A stretch of DNA of 12,113 nt from Chloroflexota bacterium (lineage in GTDB: Bacteria > Chloroflexota > Limnocylindria > QHBO01): the NCBI GenBank assembly GCA_005882055.1, contig VBGQ01000093.1, positions 1 to 12,113 of the forward strand. The letters are read 5' to 3'. The notes below the pieces were generated by a model, which ran no database searches, was not told the DNA's origin, and saw nothing but the letters and a program-made list of their open reading frames with translations. Positions within the stretch are counted from its first letter, which is position 1, and each line of letters opens with the position of its first letter. Below are positions 1-6,072 of this stretch, in pieces. The position numbers were made by a program, and so were the translations under genes.

Positions 1-11
1 GGTCTGGGCGG

Positions 12-629
12 TCATGACCGCTCGCCGGCCACGGCTCCGACCATCGCGACCAGCAGCCGATGCAGCCGTCGGTCACCGGTCAGCTCCGGGTGGAAGGCGG
101 TGGCCAGCACCTTGCCCTGGCGCACGGCGACGGGTTGTCCGTCGGGGTCGACCGCCAGCACCTCTGCCGCGGGGCCAACGGCGCTCACCACCGGGGCGCG
201 GATGAAGACCCCGTGCAACGGCTCCTCGCCAATGATCGGCATCGAGATGTCCGCCTCGAAGCTGTCGAGCTGGCGGCCGTATGCGTTGCGCTTGACCTCC
301 ACGTCGAGGAGCGGAAGGACCGGTTCGTCACCCTCCGCGATGCGGTCCGCCAGCAGGATCATGCCGGCGCATGTGCCGAGCATCGGTGCTCCGGCGCTGG
401 CGAGGGCCAGGATCGGCTCGCGCAGGCCGTAGGCGTCGATCAGCTTGCGCATCGTGGTGCTCTCGCCGCCGGGAAGGATGAATGCGTCCAGCCCCGCGAG
501 ATCCCGCGGCAGGCGCACCTCGACCGGCTCGGCGCCCACATCTCGGATGGCTCGGAGGTGCTCGTCCACGGCGCCCTGCACGGCCAGCACCCCGACTCGC
601 GCGCGCCGCCCGGAGCCCTGCGACGCCAT
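12..629 (-). CDS. pdxT: Pyridoxal 5'-phosphate synthase glutaminase subunit PdxT
   Basis: PdxT is the class I glutamine amidotransferase subunit of PLP synthase; it hydrolyses glutamine and passes ammonia to PdxS in the cytoplasm. From the ATG at 629 the product is 205 residues, normal for the family. Visible motifs are the N-terminal VGVLAVQGAV strand, PGGEST (about 53-58), the nucleophile elbow LGTCAGM with Cys87, and the catalytic AFHPE with His180 and Glu182, so the triad is complete. It lies just downstream of pdxS on the same strand. An in-frame TTG at 644 would overlap pdxS by 7 nt and add five residues. I prefer the ATG, 8 nt after the pdxS stop, because the conserved fold begins shortly after it. 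Neither start has a strong Shine-Dalgarno (SD) sequence, which fits translational coupling. Confidence 0.95.
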   Translation of the reverse strand: MASQGSGRRARVGVLAVQGAVDEHLRAIRDVGAEPVEVRLPRDLAGLDAFILPGGESTTMRKLIDAYGLREPILALASAGAPMLGTCAGMILLADRIAEGDEPVLPLLDVEVKRNAYGRQLDSFEADISMPIIGEEPLHGVFIRAPVVSAVGPAAEVLAVDPDGQPVAVRQGKVLATAFHPELTGDRRLHRLLVAMVGAVAGERS

Positions 630-637
630 CGGTCCGT

Positions 638-1528
638 CTACCAACCGCGAACCGCCAGGCGCTCCTCGAGGGGGATCTCGCCAAGCTCCAGCCCGTGCAT
701 CGGCTCACCGAGTCCGGCGCTCACCTCGGCCAGGATCTCGGGGTTGTCGTAGTGCGTGGTCGCCTTGACGATCGCCTGTGCGTACCGTTCGGGGCTCGCG
801 CTCTTGAAGATGCCGCTCCCCACGAAGACCGCCTGCGCACCGAGCTGGCGCATCAAGGCTGCATCCGCCGGGGTCGCGACGCCTCCCGCGGAGAAGTTGG
901 GGACCGGGAGCTCGTCGAGCTCGGCGGTGCGCTGCACGACGTCAATGGGCGCGCGGAGCTCCTTGGCCGCCGCGAACAGCTCGTCGGGCCGCATTCCGTG
1001 CAGCTGGCGGATCCCCTTCTGGACCGCGCGCATGTGGCGCACCGCCTCTACGATGTTGCCGGTCCCCGCCTCTCCCTTGGTGCGGATCATGGCCGCGCCC
1101 TCACCAATGCGGCGCAGCGCCTCGCCGAGGTCCCGGCAGCCGCACACGAACGGCACGCGGAACTGGTGCTTGTCGATGTGGTGCTCCTCGTCGGCCGGCG
1201 TGAGCACCTCGCTCTCGTCGATGTAGTCGACCTCGAGCGCTTCGAGGATCTGCGCCTCCACGAAGTGACCGATGCGGCACTTGGCCATGACCGGGATGGT
1301 GACCGCGGCCTTGATCTCCTCGATCAGCTTGGGGTCGCTCATGCGGGCCACGCCGCCGAACTTGCGGATGTCCGAGGGGACGCGCTCGAGGGCCATCACC
1401 GCGACGGCGCCGGCTTCCTGTGCGATGCGGGCATGGTCGGCGGTGACGACGTCCATGATCACGCCGCCCGCCAGCATCCGGGCGAGGCCGACCTTCGTCG
1501 TCCAGGTGGAGGTTTCGATGGTGGTCAT
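638..1528 (-). CDS. pdxS: Pyridoxal 5'-phosphate synthase lyase subunit PdxS
   Basis: PdxS is the (beta/alpha)8-barrel synthase subunit that makes PLP from ribose 5-phosphate, glyceraldehyde 3-phosphate and PdxT-derived ammonia. The product is 296 residues, the usual length. The family's key residues are visible: Asp26 in VIMDVV, the first Schiff-base lysine Lys83 in VMAKCRIGH, and the second active-site lysine Lys151 in IRTKGEAGTGN. The frame stays open upstream to a codon at 1573, but the ATG at 1528 matches the usual N-terminus (MTTIETSTWTTKVGLARM). No SD sequence precedes it; a TACAAT hexamer lies 10 nt upstream, suggesting a leaderless or near-leaderless mRNA. It forms an operon with pdxT, which follows after 8 nt. 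Confidence 0.97.
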   Translation of the reverse strand: MTTIETSTWTTKVGLARMLAGGVIMDVVTADHARIAQEAGAVAVMALERVPSDIRKFGGVARMSDPKLIEEIKAAVTIPVMAKCRIGHFVEAQILEALEVDYIDESEVLTPADEEHHIDKHQFRVPFVCGCRDLGEALRRIGEGAAMIRTKGEAGTGNIVEAVRHMRAVQKGIRQLHGMRPDELFAAAKELRAPIDVVQRTAELDELPVPNFSAGGVATPADAALMRQLGAQAVFVGSGIFKSASPERYAQAIVKATTHYDNPEILAEVSAGLGEPMHGLELGEIPLEERLAVRGW

Positions 1529-1538
1529 TGCAGCGCGG

Positions 1539-1544
1539 ATTGTA
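1539..1544 (-). promoter_or_regulatory. Candidate -10 element of pdxST
   Basis: Read on the minus strand this is TACAAT, five of six matches to the sigma70 -10 consensus, with exactly 10 nt between it and the pdxS ATG. No good -35 hexamer lies 16-18 nt upstream; that position is covered by a palindrome. Transcription would begin about four bases before the start codon. Confidence 0.5.
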
Positions 1545-1563
1545 CCGCCGCCGTGCTCAGGGT

Positions 1564-1576
1564 CCCTTGCCAAGGG
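1564..1576. promoter_or_regulatory. Palindrome between divergent pdxS and HNH genes, candidate operator
   Basis: CCCTTG-C-CAAGGG is a perfect 6-1-6 inverted repeat. It lies midway between the minus-strand TACAAT of pdxS and the plus-strand TAGAAT of the HNH gene. At a 17-nt spacer, the -35 positions of both promoters (1562-1567 and 1570-1575) overlap it. Neither promoter has a good -35 of its own, so an activator or shared repressor site is plausible. The binding protein is unknown. Confidence 0.4.
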
Positions 1577-1592
1577 CCTGACCGTTGTCGGC

Positions 1593-1598
1593 TAGAAT
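1593..1598 (+). promoter_or_regulatory. Candidate -10 element of the HNH-cca transcript
   Basis: TAGAAT is close to TATAAT. A TTGCCA at 1567-1572 resembles a -35 but sits 20 nt away, longer than ideal. Predicted initiation near 1605 would leave a short leader carrying the GGAGG at 1609-1613. Support is the hexamer and its position only. Confidence 0.35.
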
Positions 1599-1608
1599 TC
1601 GGCCCCTC

Positions 1609-1613
1609 GGAGG
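1609..1613 (+). promoter_or_regulatory. Ribosome binding site fixing the GTG start of the HNH gene
   Basis: GGAGG lies 6 nt before the GTG at 1620, which supports that start over any downstream codon. Confidence 0.6.
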
Positions 1614-1619
1614 CGCCGC

Positions 1620-2144
1620 GTGTTCAACGCACCAGTCCTGGTCCTCAACCAAAACTACGAGCCCCTCAACGTCTGCGACATCAGGCGCGCCTTCACCCTG
1701 CTCGGCGCCGACAAGGCGGAGCTGCTGGAACGGAACCACCAGGTCATCCACACGCCCACGCTGGCGATCGCCGCTCCCTCGGTGATCCGCCTGATCTACC
1801 TGGTCAAGCGTCCTCGGCCGCGGGTCAAGCTGTCGCGCCGTGAGGTCTTCGCGAGGGACCGCCACACGTGCCAGTACTGCGGTGCCTCCAGCCGCGACCT
1901 GACCATCGATCACGTGACGCCCAAGCACCGCGGCGGACGGCATGAATGGGAGAACCTGGTGGCGGCCTGCCGCAACTGCAACCACCGCAAGGGCTCCAAG
2001 ACGCTCGTCGAGGCGCGCATGACGCTCATGCGCGAGCCTCGAGCGCCGCGCGCCGACGTGCGCTACCTGTTCGGCAGCTACCTCGCGGACGAGCAGAACG
2101 ATCCCTGGCGGAGCTATCTGTTCCTCAGCGACGCACGGAGCTGA
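1620..2144 (+). CDS. HNH endonuclease family protein
   Basis: This 174-residue protein has a C-terminal HNH nuclease fold. Zinc-binding pairs are CxxC at Cys84/Cys87 (CQYCG) and CxxC at Cys117/Cys120 (CRNCN). They flank the beta-beta-alpha-metal core with Asp97-His98 in TIDHVTP, Asn112 in ENLV and His122 in NHRKG, so the metal-binding and general-base residues are present. The N-terminal part (LVLNQNYEPLNVCDIRRAF, ending in ALLxADKAELLE-type sequence) marks a widespread bacterial HNH subfamily whose physiological role I do not know; it usually appears as a chromosomal gene rather than within a restriction system. Start GTG is chosen from the GGAGG 6 nt upstream. It probably shares a transcript with the CCA-adding enzyme gene 14 nt downstream. 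No methylase or specificity subunit is nearby. Confidence 0.85.
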   Translation: MFNAPVLVLNQNYEPLNVCDIRRAFTLLGADKAELLERNHQVIHTPTLAIAAPSVIRLIYLVKRPRPRVKLSRREVFARDRHTCQYCGASSRDLTIDHVTPKHRGGRHEWENLVAACRNCNHRKGSKTLVEARMTLMREPRAPRADVRYLFGSYLADEQNDPWRSYLFLSDARS

Positions 2145-2158
2145 ATCGCTCCGGACCG

Positions 2159-3616
2159 ATGCCGACAGGCTCCGCTGACGGGCGGGCGCTCAAGCTGAGC
2201 GAGCTCCCTGACGCGGTCGTCGGCGTGCTCTCCCGCTTGACCGATGCCGGCCACCAGGCGGCCCTGGTAGGCGGGTCGCTGCGCGATCTCCTGCGAGGCG
2301 GCCCGCCCGGTGACTGGGACATCGCGACCTCCGCTCCCCCCGAGGAGGTCGCGAGCCTCTTTCCCGGCGCGACCTGGGAGAATCCGTTCGGCACGGTCAC
2401 CGTGCGGGCCAACCCCGGCCCCGTCTCGGTGGAGGTGACCACCTTCCGGGTCGAAGCCGGCTATCGCGACCAACGTCGACCGGACGAGGTGCGATGGGGC
2501 GGTTCGCTCGAGGAGGATCTCAGCCGAAGGGACTTCACCATCAACGCGATCGGCTGGGTCCCGCATGACCTTGGTGCACGCCAGGGACTGCTGGTCGACC
2601 CGTACGGCGGAGCGGCGGACCTGCGGGACGGCGTGCTGCGTGCCGTCGGCGATCCGTCTGAGCGCTTCGCTGAGGACGCTCTCCGGCTGCTGCGCGCGGT
2701 TCGATTCGCAACGCGCTTCGGCCTCGAGCTGGACGCCGCCACCGAGCAGGCCCTGCGGCGCCACGCCGCTGCGGCCGCCGCCCTCTCTGGCGAGCGCGTT
2801 CGCGATGAGATCCTGCGCATCCTGGGGGCGCGCCAGGCGGCAGAGCCGCCGTCGCGGGCCTTTCAGCTCATGGAAGGGCTTGGCCTGCTGGCGGTGGTAC
2901 TGCCCGAGCTCCAGGCTTTGCGCGGAGTCCCCCAGGCGAAGGCTCGCCCAGGCGACGCCCTGGACCACTCCCTGCACACCGCGAACGCGCTCACTCCGGC
3001 AGACCCGTACCTGCGGCTCTTCGGGCTGCTGCACGACGTCGGAAAGGCGACCACGCTGGGGGACGGCCACTTCATCGGTCATGAGACGGAGGGGGCGCAG
3101 GTGGTGGAGACCATCCTGCGGCGGCTGCACGTCCCGCGCGTCGAGGTCGCGCGCGGCCGGCACCTGGTCCGTCATCACATGTTCGCGTATGCCCCGGCAT
3201 GGAGCGACGCGGCCGTGCGCCGGTTCATCCGGCGCGTCGGAGCGAGCTCGCTGGCGGACCTGTTCGCGCTGCGCCGCGCGGACGACGTGGCATCGGGGGT
3301 CGAGGAGCCGCAGCGGGGTGGGCTTGACGAGCTTCGCGCCCGCGTGGGGAGGGAGCTGGCCAGCAGCCCGTTGACGGCGGGCCAGCTGGTGGTCCGAGGC
3401 GACGACCTGATCCGCGAGCTCGGGCTGCGCCCGGGACCGGTCGTGGGGCGGCTGCTCGGCGAGCTGATGGAGGCTGTGCTGGACGACCCCGCAGCCAACG
3501 ATCGAGAAGCGTTGCTGGCGCTCGCCCGGGCCTCGTTGGCGCGCGACCCAGAGGGCGTGCCAGGTGGTGCGGGTACGCACCAGGCGCGCGCCGCTCCGCA
3601 CGAGCCGGGGCCATGA
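2159..3616 (+). CDS. cca: CCA-adding tRNA nucleotidyltransferase with HD domain
   Basis: A 485-residue class II tRNA nucleotidyltransferase/poly(A) polymerase-type protein, most likely the enzyme that builds or repairs the tRNA 3' CCA end. The nucleotidyltransferase head shows GGSLRD (38-43), the metal-binding DWD (Asp52, Asp54), VEVTTFR (91-97) and the nucleotide-contacting RRDFTINAI (123-131). The neck helix follows as EDALRLLRAVRFATRFG (172-188). An HD phosphohydrolase-type domain follows, with His270, His273, LLHDVGK (His292-Asp293), His304, His308 and RHHMF (338-342), so its metal ligands look intact. Some relatives are A-adding enzymes or poly(A) polymerases, which sequence alone cannot exclude. 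The ATG at 2159, 14 nt after the HNH stop, is chosen because the frame upstream overlaps HNH coding sequence; the SD is weak. A 20-residue low-complexity tail ends the protein. Confidence 0.9.
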   Translation: MPTGSADGRALKLSELPDAVVGVLSRLTDAGHQAALVGGSLRDLLRGGPPGDWDIATSAPPEEVASLFPGATWENPFGTVTVRANPGPVSVEVTTFRVEAGYRDQRRPDEVRWGGSLEEDLSRRDFTINAIGWVPHDLGARQGLLVDPYGGAADLRDGVLRAVGDPSERFAEDALRLLRAVRFATRFGLELDAATEQALRRHAAAAAALSGERVRDEILRILGARQAAEPPSRAFQLMEGLGLLAVVLPELQALRGVPQAKARPGDALDHSLHTANALTPADPYLRLFGLLHDVGKATTLGDGHFIGHETEGAQVVETILRRLHVPRVEVARGRHLVRHHMFAYAPAWSDAAVRRFIRRVGASSLADLFALRRADDVASGVEEPQRGGLDELRARVGRELASSPLTAGQLVVRGDDLIRELGLRPGPVVGRLLGELMEAVLDDPAANDREALLALARASLARDPEGVPGGAGTHQARAAPHEPGP

Positions 3617-3642
3617 GCCGCGGTGCAACCATCGCCCCTTGG

Positions 3643-3671
3643 CTGACATCCGTCCGGTCGCTGACTACAAT
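3643..3671 (+). promoter_or_regulatory. Sigma70-type promoter for deoC-galE
   Basis: CTGACA (3643-3648) and TACAAT (3666-3671) are separated by 17 nt, each one base from consensus. They lie in the gap after the cca stop at 3616. Predicted initiation is near 3678, leaving a leader of about 50 nt before the ATG at 3729. This is the best promoter by sequence in the window. Confidence 0.65.
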
Positions 3672-3728
3672 CGGCCCTCCGGGCCACCCGAGCCCGATCG
3701 CGTACGAGCGGAGGGTCTATCGCCAGCG

Positions 3729-4457
3729 ATGACCGCCATCGGTCGCCGGGCCGTTCGGCTCGAGCACCTGCTGACCGCGCCGAACGCCTCGCTGCGTGAT
3801 CTGGATGTGGCGGTCGCCCTGGCCCTCGAGCACGACCTGGTGGGCGCCCTGACCGTCAGTCCATGGCTCGTCAAGGCCGCGCGCCGAAAGCTGGGCCGCT
3901 CGCCCCTCCGACTCGGAACGGTCATCGGCTACGGACACGGCGGCCAGCTGCTCGCGGTCAAGGCATTCGAAGCGTCGAAGGCGCTCGAGCAGGGCGCGAC
4001 ACAGATCGATTTCGTGGTGAATGGCGGCGCGCTGGTCTCCGGCGAGGATGAGACCGTCTACAACGACATGCTGGGCGTGGTGGACATGGCGCATTCCGCG
4101 CTGGCACTCGCCGGCGTGATCATCGAGGCGGAGACGCTGCCTGACGAGCTCGTTCGCAAGGCCTGCCGGGTCGCCGAGCGCGCAGGCGTGGACCATGTCG
4201 TGACATCAACCGGCGTCGCCACGGCGCACCACGCGATCGCGCTCACCGCCACCCTCCGTGACAGCGTCGGGCCACGGGTGCAGGTCAAGGCGGCGGGTCG
4301 CTTCAAGGAGCCGGACGAGGTCGCAGAGGCCATAGCCGCCGGCGCGACTCAGGTCGCCGCGGTCCTCACGCCGAAGCTGATCGAGGGGGCTGCCGGGACG
4401 ATGACCGGCGGCATGACGGAGCCAGCCGTGGTCGGGGCCGCGGCAGGCCGACGCTGA
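3729..4457 (+). CDS. deoC: DeoC-family (deoxyribose-phosphate aldolase-like) protein lacking the Schiff-base lysine
   Basis: A 242-residue TIM-barrel protein of the class I deoxyribose-5-phosphate aldolase family, which cleaves 2-deoxyribose 5-phosphate to acetaldehyde and glyceraldehyde 3-phosphate. Family landmarks are LRLGTVIGYGHG, the KAFEASKALEQGA segment, Asp94 in QIDFVVNGGAL, ETLPDELVRKACRVAERAG, and VKAAG with Lys187. However, the segment normally reading FVKTSTG here reads HVVTSTG, with Val158 (codon 4200-4202) in place of the Schiff-base lysine. The C-terminal phosphate-binding GATRIGTSSG is replaced by GATQVAAVLTP. Spacing of Asp94, residue 158 and Lys187 matches active family members, so alignment is not in doubt. 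It may be inactive as DERA or do other chemistry. The ATG follows CGGAGGG by 13 nt; the frame is open further upstream but crosses the promoter. galE follows after 22 nt. Confidence 0.75.
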   Translation: MTAIGRRAVRLEHLLTAPNASLRDLDVAVALALEHDLVGALTVSPWLVKAARRKLGRSPLRLGTVIGYGHGGQLLAVKAFEASKALEQGATQIDFVVNGGALVSGEDETVYNDMLGVVDMAHSALALAGVIIEAETLPDELVRKACRVAERAGVDHVVTSTGVATAHHAIALTATLRDSVGPRVQVKAAGRFKEPDEVAEAIAAGATQVAAVLTPKLIEGAAGTMTGGMTEPAVVGAAAGRR

Positions 4458-4467
4458 GCGGCCGCGC

Positions 4468-4473
4468 AGGAGG
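4468..4473 (+). promoter_or_regulatory. Ribosome binding site fixing the TTG start of galE
   Basis: AGGAGG, a full SD core, ends 6 nt before TTG at 4480. The protein N-terminus then reads MRILVVGGAGYVG, exactly where a GalE Rossmann fold should begin. Confidence 0.8.
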
Positions 4474-4479
4474 CGACGA

Positions 4480-5547
4480 TTGCGGATCCTGGTCGTGGGT
4501 GGCGCTGGGTACGTCGGCTCGACGAGCGTCGAGACGCTGGTGGCCGCCGGCCACCACGTCACGGTCTACGACAACCTGACAACGGGGCATCGAGACGCGG
4601 TCATTGACGGCCCGCGCCTGGTGGTCGGGCAGATCGGCGACCGAGGACATCTCGAGCACGTCCTGCGCGAGGATCGCATCGACGCGGTCTTGCACTGCGC
4701 GGCCAAGTCGCTCGTTTCGGAGAGCATGGCCGATCCCGGTCTCTACTACCGCAACAACGTCGCCGGCGGCGTCGCGCTGCTGGAGGCCATGAAGGCCACG
4801 GGTGTGACGCGCCTGGTCTTCTCGTCCACCGCGGCCGTGTATGGCGAGCCGCGACGGGTTCCCATCGCTGAGGCGGATCGGACCGAGCCCATCAATCCGT
4901 ATGGCGCGACCAAGCTCGCCTTCGAGGGCGCCATGCGCTGGTTCGCCGCCTCGCACGGCTTTCGGGCGATCAGCCTGCGCTACTTCAACGTGGCCGGCGC
5001 CACGGAGGCGAACGGCGAGGACCACGACCCGGAGACCCATCTCATCCCGCTGGTGCTTAACGTCGCCGCCGGAGACGCCAGCCACGTCCAGATCTTCGGA
5101 CAGGACTACCCAACGCCGGACGGGACCTGCATCCGCGACTTCGTCCACGTTCGCGACCTCGGGAACGGGCACCTGCTGGCGCTCGAGGCGACCGGGGAGG
5201 GGGATCCCAGCCTCGAGGTGTACAACCTCGGTTCAGCCGCTGGCTTCAGCGTTCGCGAGGTGGTCGAGGCGGCGCGCAAGGTGACGGGTCGCGCCATCCC
5301 CGCGCGACCGCTCAAGCGGCGGGTGGGCGACCCACCGGTGCTCGTGGCCTCCTCGCGCCGGGCGCGACGCGAGCTTGGCTGGACCCCGCGGCACTCGAGC
5401 CTGGAGCAGATGCTGACCGATGCCTGGCGCTGGCAGGTGGCGCACCCCCGCGGCTACGACGACCGGGCGCCATCCGAGGCGCAGCGTTCGACCGGACCAG
5501 CCGATAGCCAGCAGCGCAACGTGGCTGCCTCCGTCGCCGCCACCTGA
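4480..5547 (+). CDS. galE: UDP-glucose 4-epimerase (extended SDR family)
   Basis: A 355-residue extended short-chain dehydrogenase/reductase that most likely interconverts UDP-glucose and UDP-galactose with bound NAD in the cytoplasm. The NAD-binding GGAGYVG motif has Gly7, Gly10 and Gly13. The catalytic triad is visible as Thr117 in FSSTAAVYG (aligning with E. coli Ser124) and Tyr141/Lys145 in NPYGATK. GalE-type signatures are HCAAKSLVSESM, LRYFNVAGA, TPDGTCIRDFVHVRDL and a C-terminal PPVLVASSRRARRELGW. The start is TTG, strongly supported by AGGAGG. About 30 residues at the C-terminus, rich in Ala, Gln and Ser, extend beyond the usual end. It lies 22 nt after the DeoC-like gene and probably shares its promoter. 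A related epimerase acting on another UDP-sugar cannot be excluded. Confidence 0.88.
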   Translation: MRILVVGGAGYVGSTSVETLVAAGHHVTVYDNLTTGHRDAVIDGPRLVVGQIGDRGHLEHVLREDRIDAVLHCAAKSLVSESMADPGLYYRNNVAGGVALLEAMKATGVTRLVFSSTAAVYGEPRRVPIAEADRTEPINPYGATKLAFEGAMRWFAASHGFRAISLRYFNVAGATEANGEDHDPETHLIPLVLNVAAGDASHVQIFGQDYPTPDGTCIRDFVHVRDLGNGHLLALEATGEGDPSLEVYNLGSAAGFSVREVVEAARKVTGRAIPARPLKRRVGDPPVLVASSRRARRELGWTPRHSSLEQMLTDAWRWQVAHPRGYDDRAPSEAQRSTGPADSQQRNVAASVAAT

Positions 5548-5564
5548 CGTCCTCCCACCGGCCC

Positions 5565-5587
5565 CAGTTGCGATTGAGTCTCAACTG
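5565..5587. promoter_or_regulatory. Candidate Zur/Fur operator in the promoter spacer
   Basis: Two overlapping inverted repeats are present: a perfect 5-1-5 TTGAG-T-CTCAA at 5574-5584, starting directly after the -35, and CAGTTG-N11-CAACTG at 5565-5570 and 5582-5587. The site would block RNA polymerase. Autoregulation by the adjacent Fur-family repressor is the obvious inference; the TTGA...TCAA half-sites resemble zinc-repressor boxes only loosely. Confidence 0.55.
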
Positions 5588-5596
5588 AACTAGGGT
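5568..5596 (+). promoter_or_regulatory. Promoter of the zur-znuACB operon
   Basis: TTGCGA (5568-5573) and TAGGGT (5591-5596) are 17 nt apart. The -10 is weak but keeps the key T, A and final T. Exactly 10 nt separate it from the GTG of the repressor gene, with no SD between, so the transcript is nearly leaderless. The spacer is filled by an inverted repeat. Confidence 0.5.
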
Positions 5597-5606
5597 TCGG
5601 GACGCC

Positions 5607-6053
5607 GTGTCCAAGCCAAATGCCCTGATCTCTGCGCTCGGGGGGGCCGGAAAGCGCCTGACCGCCGCGCGCCGCGCGGTCGCGGAGGCGATCGCCGAAC
5701 AGGATGGCCACTTCACCGCGGAGGACGTCCTGGCCGCATCTCGCTCGCGACGCCGTGTCGTCGGCCGGGCGACCGTCTTTCGCTCCCTCGAGCTCCTGGC
5801 CGACCTCCACCTCGTCGAGCGCGTCGATCTTCCGTCGGGAGATCACGCCTACGTGGCCTGCGAGCCCGATGCCCACCACCACCACGTCGTCTGCTCGACC
5901 TGCGGCCGATCGGTGGAGGTTGGAGAGCTGGGCCTCGGGCCCATCCTGGGCCGCATCGAGGCATCGACCGGATTCGTGATCGACTCGCACCGCCTGGAAG
6001 TCTTCGGGCAGTGTCCCGACTGCCAGGCGGACGCTCAGCACCGCTCGGCCTGA
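5607..6053 (+). CDS. zur: Fur-family metal-responsive repressor, probably Zur
   Basis: A 148-residue ferric-uptake-regulator family protein. The N-terminal winged helix includes KRLTAARRAVAEAI and the recognition-helix region VGRATVFRSLELL (52-64). The C-terminal half has the metal-sensing HHHHVVC cluster (His90-His93), a structural zinc site with Cys96/Cys99 (CSTC) and Cys136/Cys139 (CPDC), and His128. Fur, Mur, PerR and Zur share these motifs. The zinc assignment rests on the znuACB genes that follow directly, starting 19 nt downstream. The GTG start has no SD but lies 10 nt after the -10 element. Predicted role: zinc-bound repression of its own operon through the palindrome at 5565-5587. 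Confidence 0.85.
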   Translation: MSKPNALISALGGAGKRLTAARRAVAEAIAEQDGHFTAEDVLAASRSRRRVVGRATVFRSLELLADLHLVERVDLPSGDHAYVACEPDAHHHHVVCSTCGRSVEVGELGLGPILGRIEASTGFVIDSHRLEVFGQCPDCQADAQHRSA

Positions 6054-6072
6054 TCTCTCAAGGAGAATCCAC

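Noticed and set aside
482..1843. A 453-codon plus-strand frame spanning pdxT, pdxS and the intergenic region
   Set aside because: It is antisense to two certain genes and crosses into the HNH gene in the wrong frame.
1946..2158. An N-terminal extension of the CCA-adding enzyme back to 1946
   Set aside because: It would lie inside the HNH gene in another frame, its sequence is Arg/Gly/Pro-rich as expected for a shadow, and family proteins start near the ATG at 2159.
2114..3649. A 511-codon open frame on the minus strand opposite cca
   Set aside because: It mirrors the reading frame of a well-supported gene in high-GC DNA, and its translation shows no recognisable motif.
3564..3728. A longer DeoC-like protein starting at 3564
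   Set aside because: The extension overlaps the cca 3' end and the promoter at 3643-3671, and the family fold starts after the ATG at 3729.
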